Source: an uncultured Bacteroidota bacterium
Lineage (GTDB): Bacteria > Bacteroidota > Bacteroidia > Chitinophagales > Chitinophagaceae
Direction of reading: 5' to 3'
Assembly (NCBI GenBank): GCA_903906615.1
Contig: CAIVKT010000087.1
Span: 1-7,711 of the forward strand
DNA length: 7,711 nt
Positions 7,083-7,711 of the stretch are shown here, piece after piece. The notes beneath the pieces are model-generated. The model worked only from the letters and a program-made list of their open reading frames with translations, did no database searches and was not told where the DNA came from. The position numbers and the translations under genes are program-made. Within the stretch, counting starts at the first letter, position 1. Every line of letters begins with the position of its first letter.

Positions 7083-7095
7083 AATTCAAGGAATA

Positions 7096-7632
7096 CTACT
7101 TTTCAATAGCGGCTAATACTTCAGGGCTATCAGGTGACGTATTGGAGTAAAAGATGGCCACCATCTTTCCTTGTTCATCGATCAGGTATTTTTGGAAATT
7201 CCATTTTACACGGCTGTCTTCAAAATGATTGTATCTCTTTTCTGTAAGCCAGGTATAGATGGGTGCTTTATTTTTGCCCTTCACTGATATTTTGGCTGCC
7301 ATAGGAAATGTGACACCATAATTTTTCGTACAGAATTCGGCTATCTGCGCATTACCCGCGGGCTCCTGGAAAAAGAAATTATTGGAAGGAAATCCCACGA
7401 TGACCAGTTTGTCTTTATGGGAAAGATATAGTTTCTCCAGCGCTTCATATTGGGCAGTGAATTTACATTTGGATGCAGTATTGACGATCAGTATTTTCTT
7501 GCCTTTGAAGTCTGCCATATTGATGAGAGTGCCATCAAGCGCAGTCACTTTATAATCGTAAATGCTGACAGGCACGTCAGCTTGTGTTGTTTTAAATAAA
7601 AATGCCAACAATAATAGTGAGTTCAATAGCAT
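7096..7632 (-). CDS. Glutathione-peroxidase-like thiol peroxidase, probably exported
   Basis: A 178-residue GPx-family protein with a thioredoxin fold, reducing hydrogen peroxide or organic hydroperoxides. The catalytic site is NTASKCKFTAQYEAL (51-65) with peroxidatic Cys56, a true cysteine codon rather than selenocysteine. Gln89 in FFFQEP and Trp144-Asn145 in VKWNFQKYLID complete the usual catalytic set. Cys101 in EFCTKNYGVTFP matches the resolving Cys of yeast Gpx3, so a two-cysteine, thioredoxin-type reduction is expected rather than glutathione. The commonly conserved FPCN is FPSN here (81-84). Residues 1-18 (LLLLAFLF core, then KTTQA before DVPVS) look like a short signal peptide without basic residues at the start, so export is probable but not certain. 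A TGA nine bases upstream in frame fixes the ATG at 7632. It is convergent with yajQ and has its own promoter. Confidence 0.92.
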   Translation of the reverse strand: MLLNSLLLLAFLFKTTQADVPVSIYDYKVTALDGTLINMADFKGKKILIVNTASKCKFTAQYEALEKLYLSHKDKLVIVGFPSNNFFFQEPAGNAQIAEFCTKNYGVTFPMAAKISVKGKNKAPIYTWLTEKRYNHFEDSRVKWNFQKYLIDEQGKMVAIFYSNTSPDSPEVLAAIEK

Positions 7633-7639
7633 AACTGCT

Positions 7640-7647
7640 CAAAGGTA
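7640..7647 (-). promoter_or_regulatory. -7 promoter element of the peroxidase gene
   Basis: On the minus strand this reads TACCTTTG, an exact match to TAnnTTTG and identical to the box of the cytochrome gene. Only seven bases separate it from the ATG, so the mRNA would be almost leaderless. No convincing -33 TTTG is seen at 19-22 bases upstream. The remaining sequence to the window edge (7648-7711) is AT-rich and shows no gene. Confidence 0.55.
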
Positions 7648-7668
7648 CGTAGCAATATGAATTATAGG

Positions 7669-7682
7669 CTGCTAAACAGCAG
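7669..7682. repeat. Short inverted repeat upstream of the peroxidase gene
   Basis: CTGCT-AAAC-AGCAG forms a perfect 5-bp inverted repeat with a 4-base spacer. It lies about 20 bases upstream of the peroxidase -7 box, near where a -33 element or activator site would be. It could be an operator half-site pair or chance; no T-tract follows directly, so a terminator is unlikely. Confidence 0.25.
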
Positions 7683-7711
7683 GACAATTCCATTTTTTTA
7701 TTTTTAAAATT

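Noticed and set aside
7083..7095. Bidirectional terminator between yajQ and the peroxidase gene
   Set aside because: Only 13 bases separate the two stop codons and no inverted repeat is present there; any terminator must lie within the opposing gene.
7096..7632. Selenoprotein form of glutathione peroxidase
   Set aside because: The catalytic residue at position 56 is encoded by a normal cysteine codon and no in-frame TGA occurs within the gene.

Overview
The window looks like chromosomal DNA of a Bacteroidota member, probably of the Chitinophagaceae type. Four signs point that way: a giant Ig-like repeat protein ending in a type A sorting domain of the type IX secretion system (T9SS); -7 boxes of the Bacteroidota form TAnnTTTG in front of the genes; start codons without Shine-Dalgarno sequences; and a bacillithiol-type bshA gene. 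The family assignment is inference, because no rRNA or other phylogenetic marker is present.

Layout. Positions 1-4887 (+) hold the 3' part of a very large secreted surface protein. It is open at the left edge, so its true start and signal peptide lie outside the window. The visible part has the end of one repeat, 14 complete repeats of about 89 residues (67-3801), three different Ig-like domains (3808-4602) and a C-terminal T9SS sorting domain (about 4633-4884). A strong hairpin terminator follows at 4916-4951. Next on the + strand are a small lipoprotein cytochrome c (4990-5298), bshA, the glycosyltransferase of the first bacillithiol step (5372-6514), and a YajQ-family nucleotide-binding protein (6591-7082). 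A glutathione-peroxidase-like thiol peroxidase with a likely export signal lies on the - strand (7096-7632), tail to tail with yajQ and only 13 bases from it. The last 79 bases hold only its promoter region.

How the genes relate. The adhesin-like protein is insulated from the rest by its terminator. The cytochrome, bshA, yajQ and gpx genes each carry their own -7-like element close to the start codon, so they look like separate transcription units rather than a tight operon. A loose redox theme (heme protein, bacillithiol synthesis, thiol peroxidase) links three of them, but that is only a hypothesis from proximity.

Nothing in the window is a clear new system. The most unusual object is the repeat array: every repeat keeps one cysteine pair and a C-x3-M signature, the array is nearly free of lysine and lacks tryptophan, and its copies have diverged at synonymous sites. 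Other points worth checking are very short predicted mRNA leaders and a perfect 12-bp palindrome in front of yajQ.
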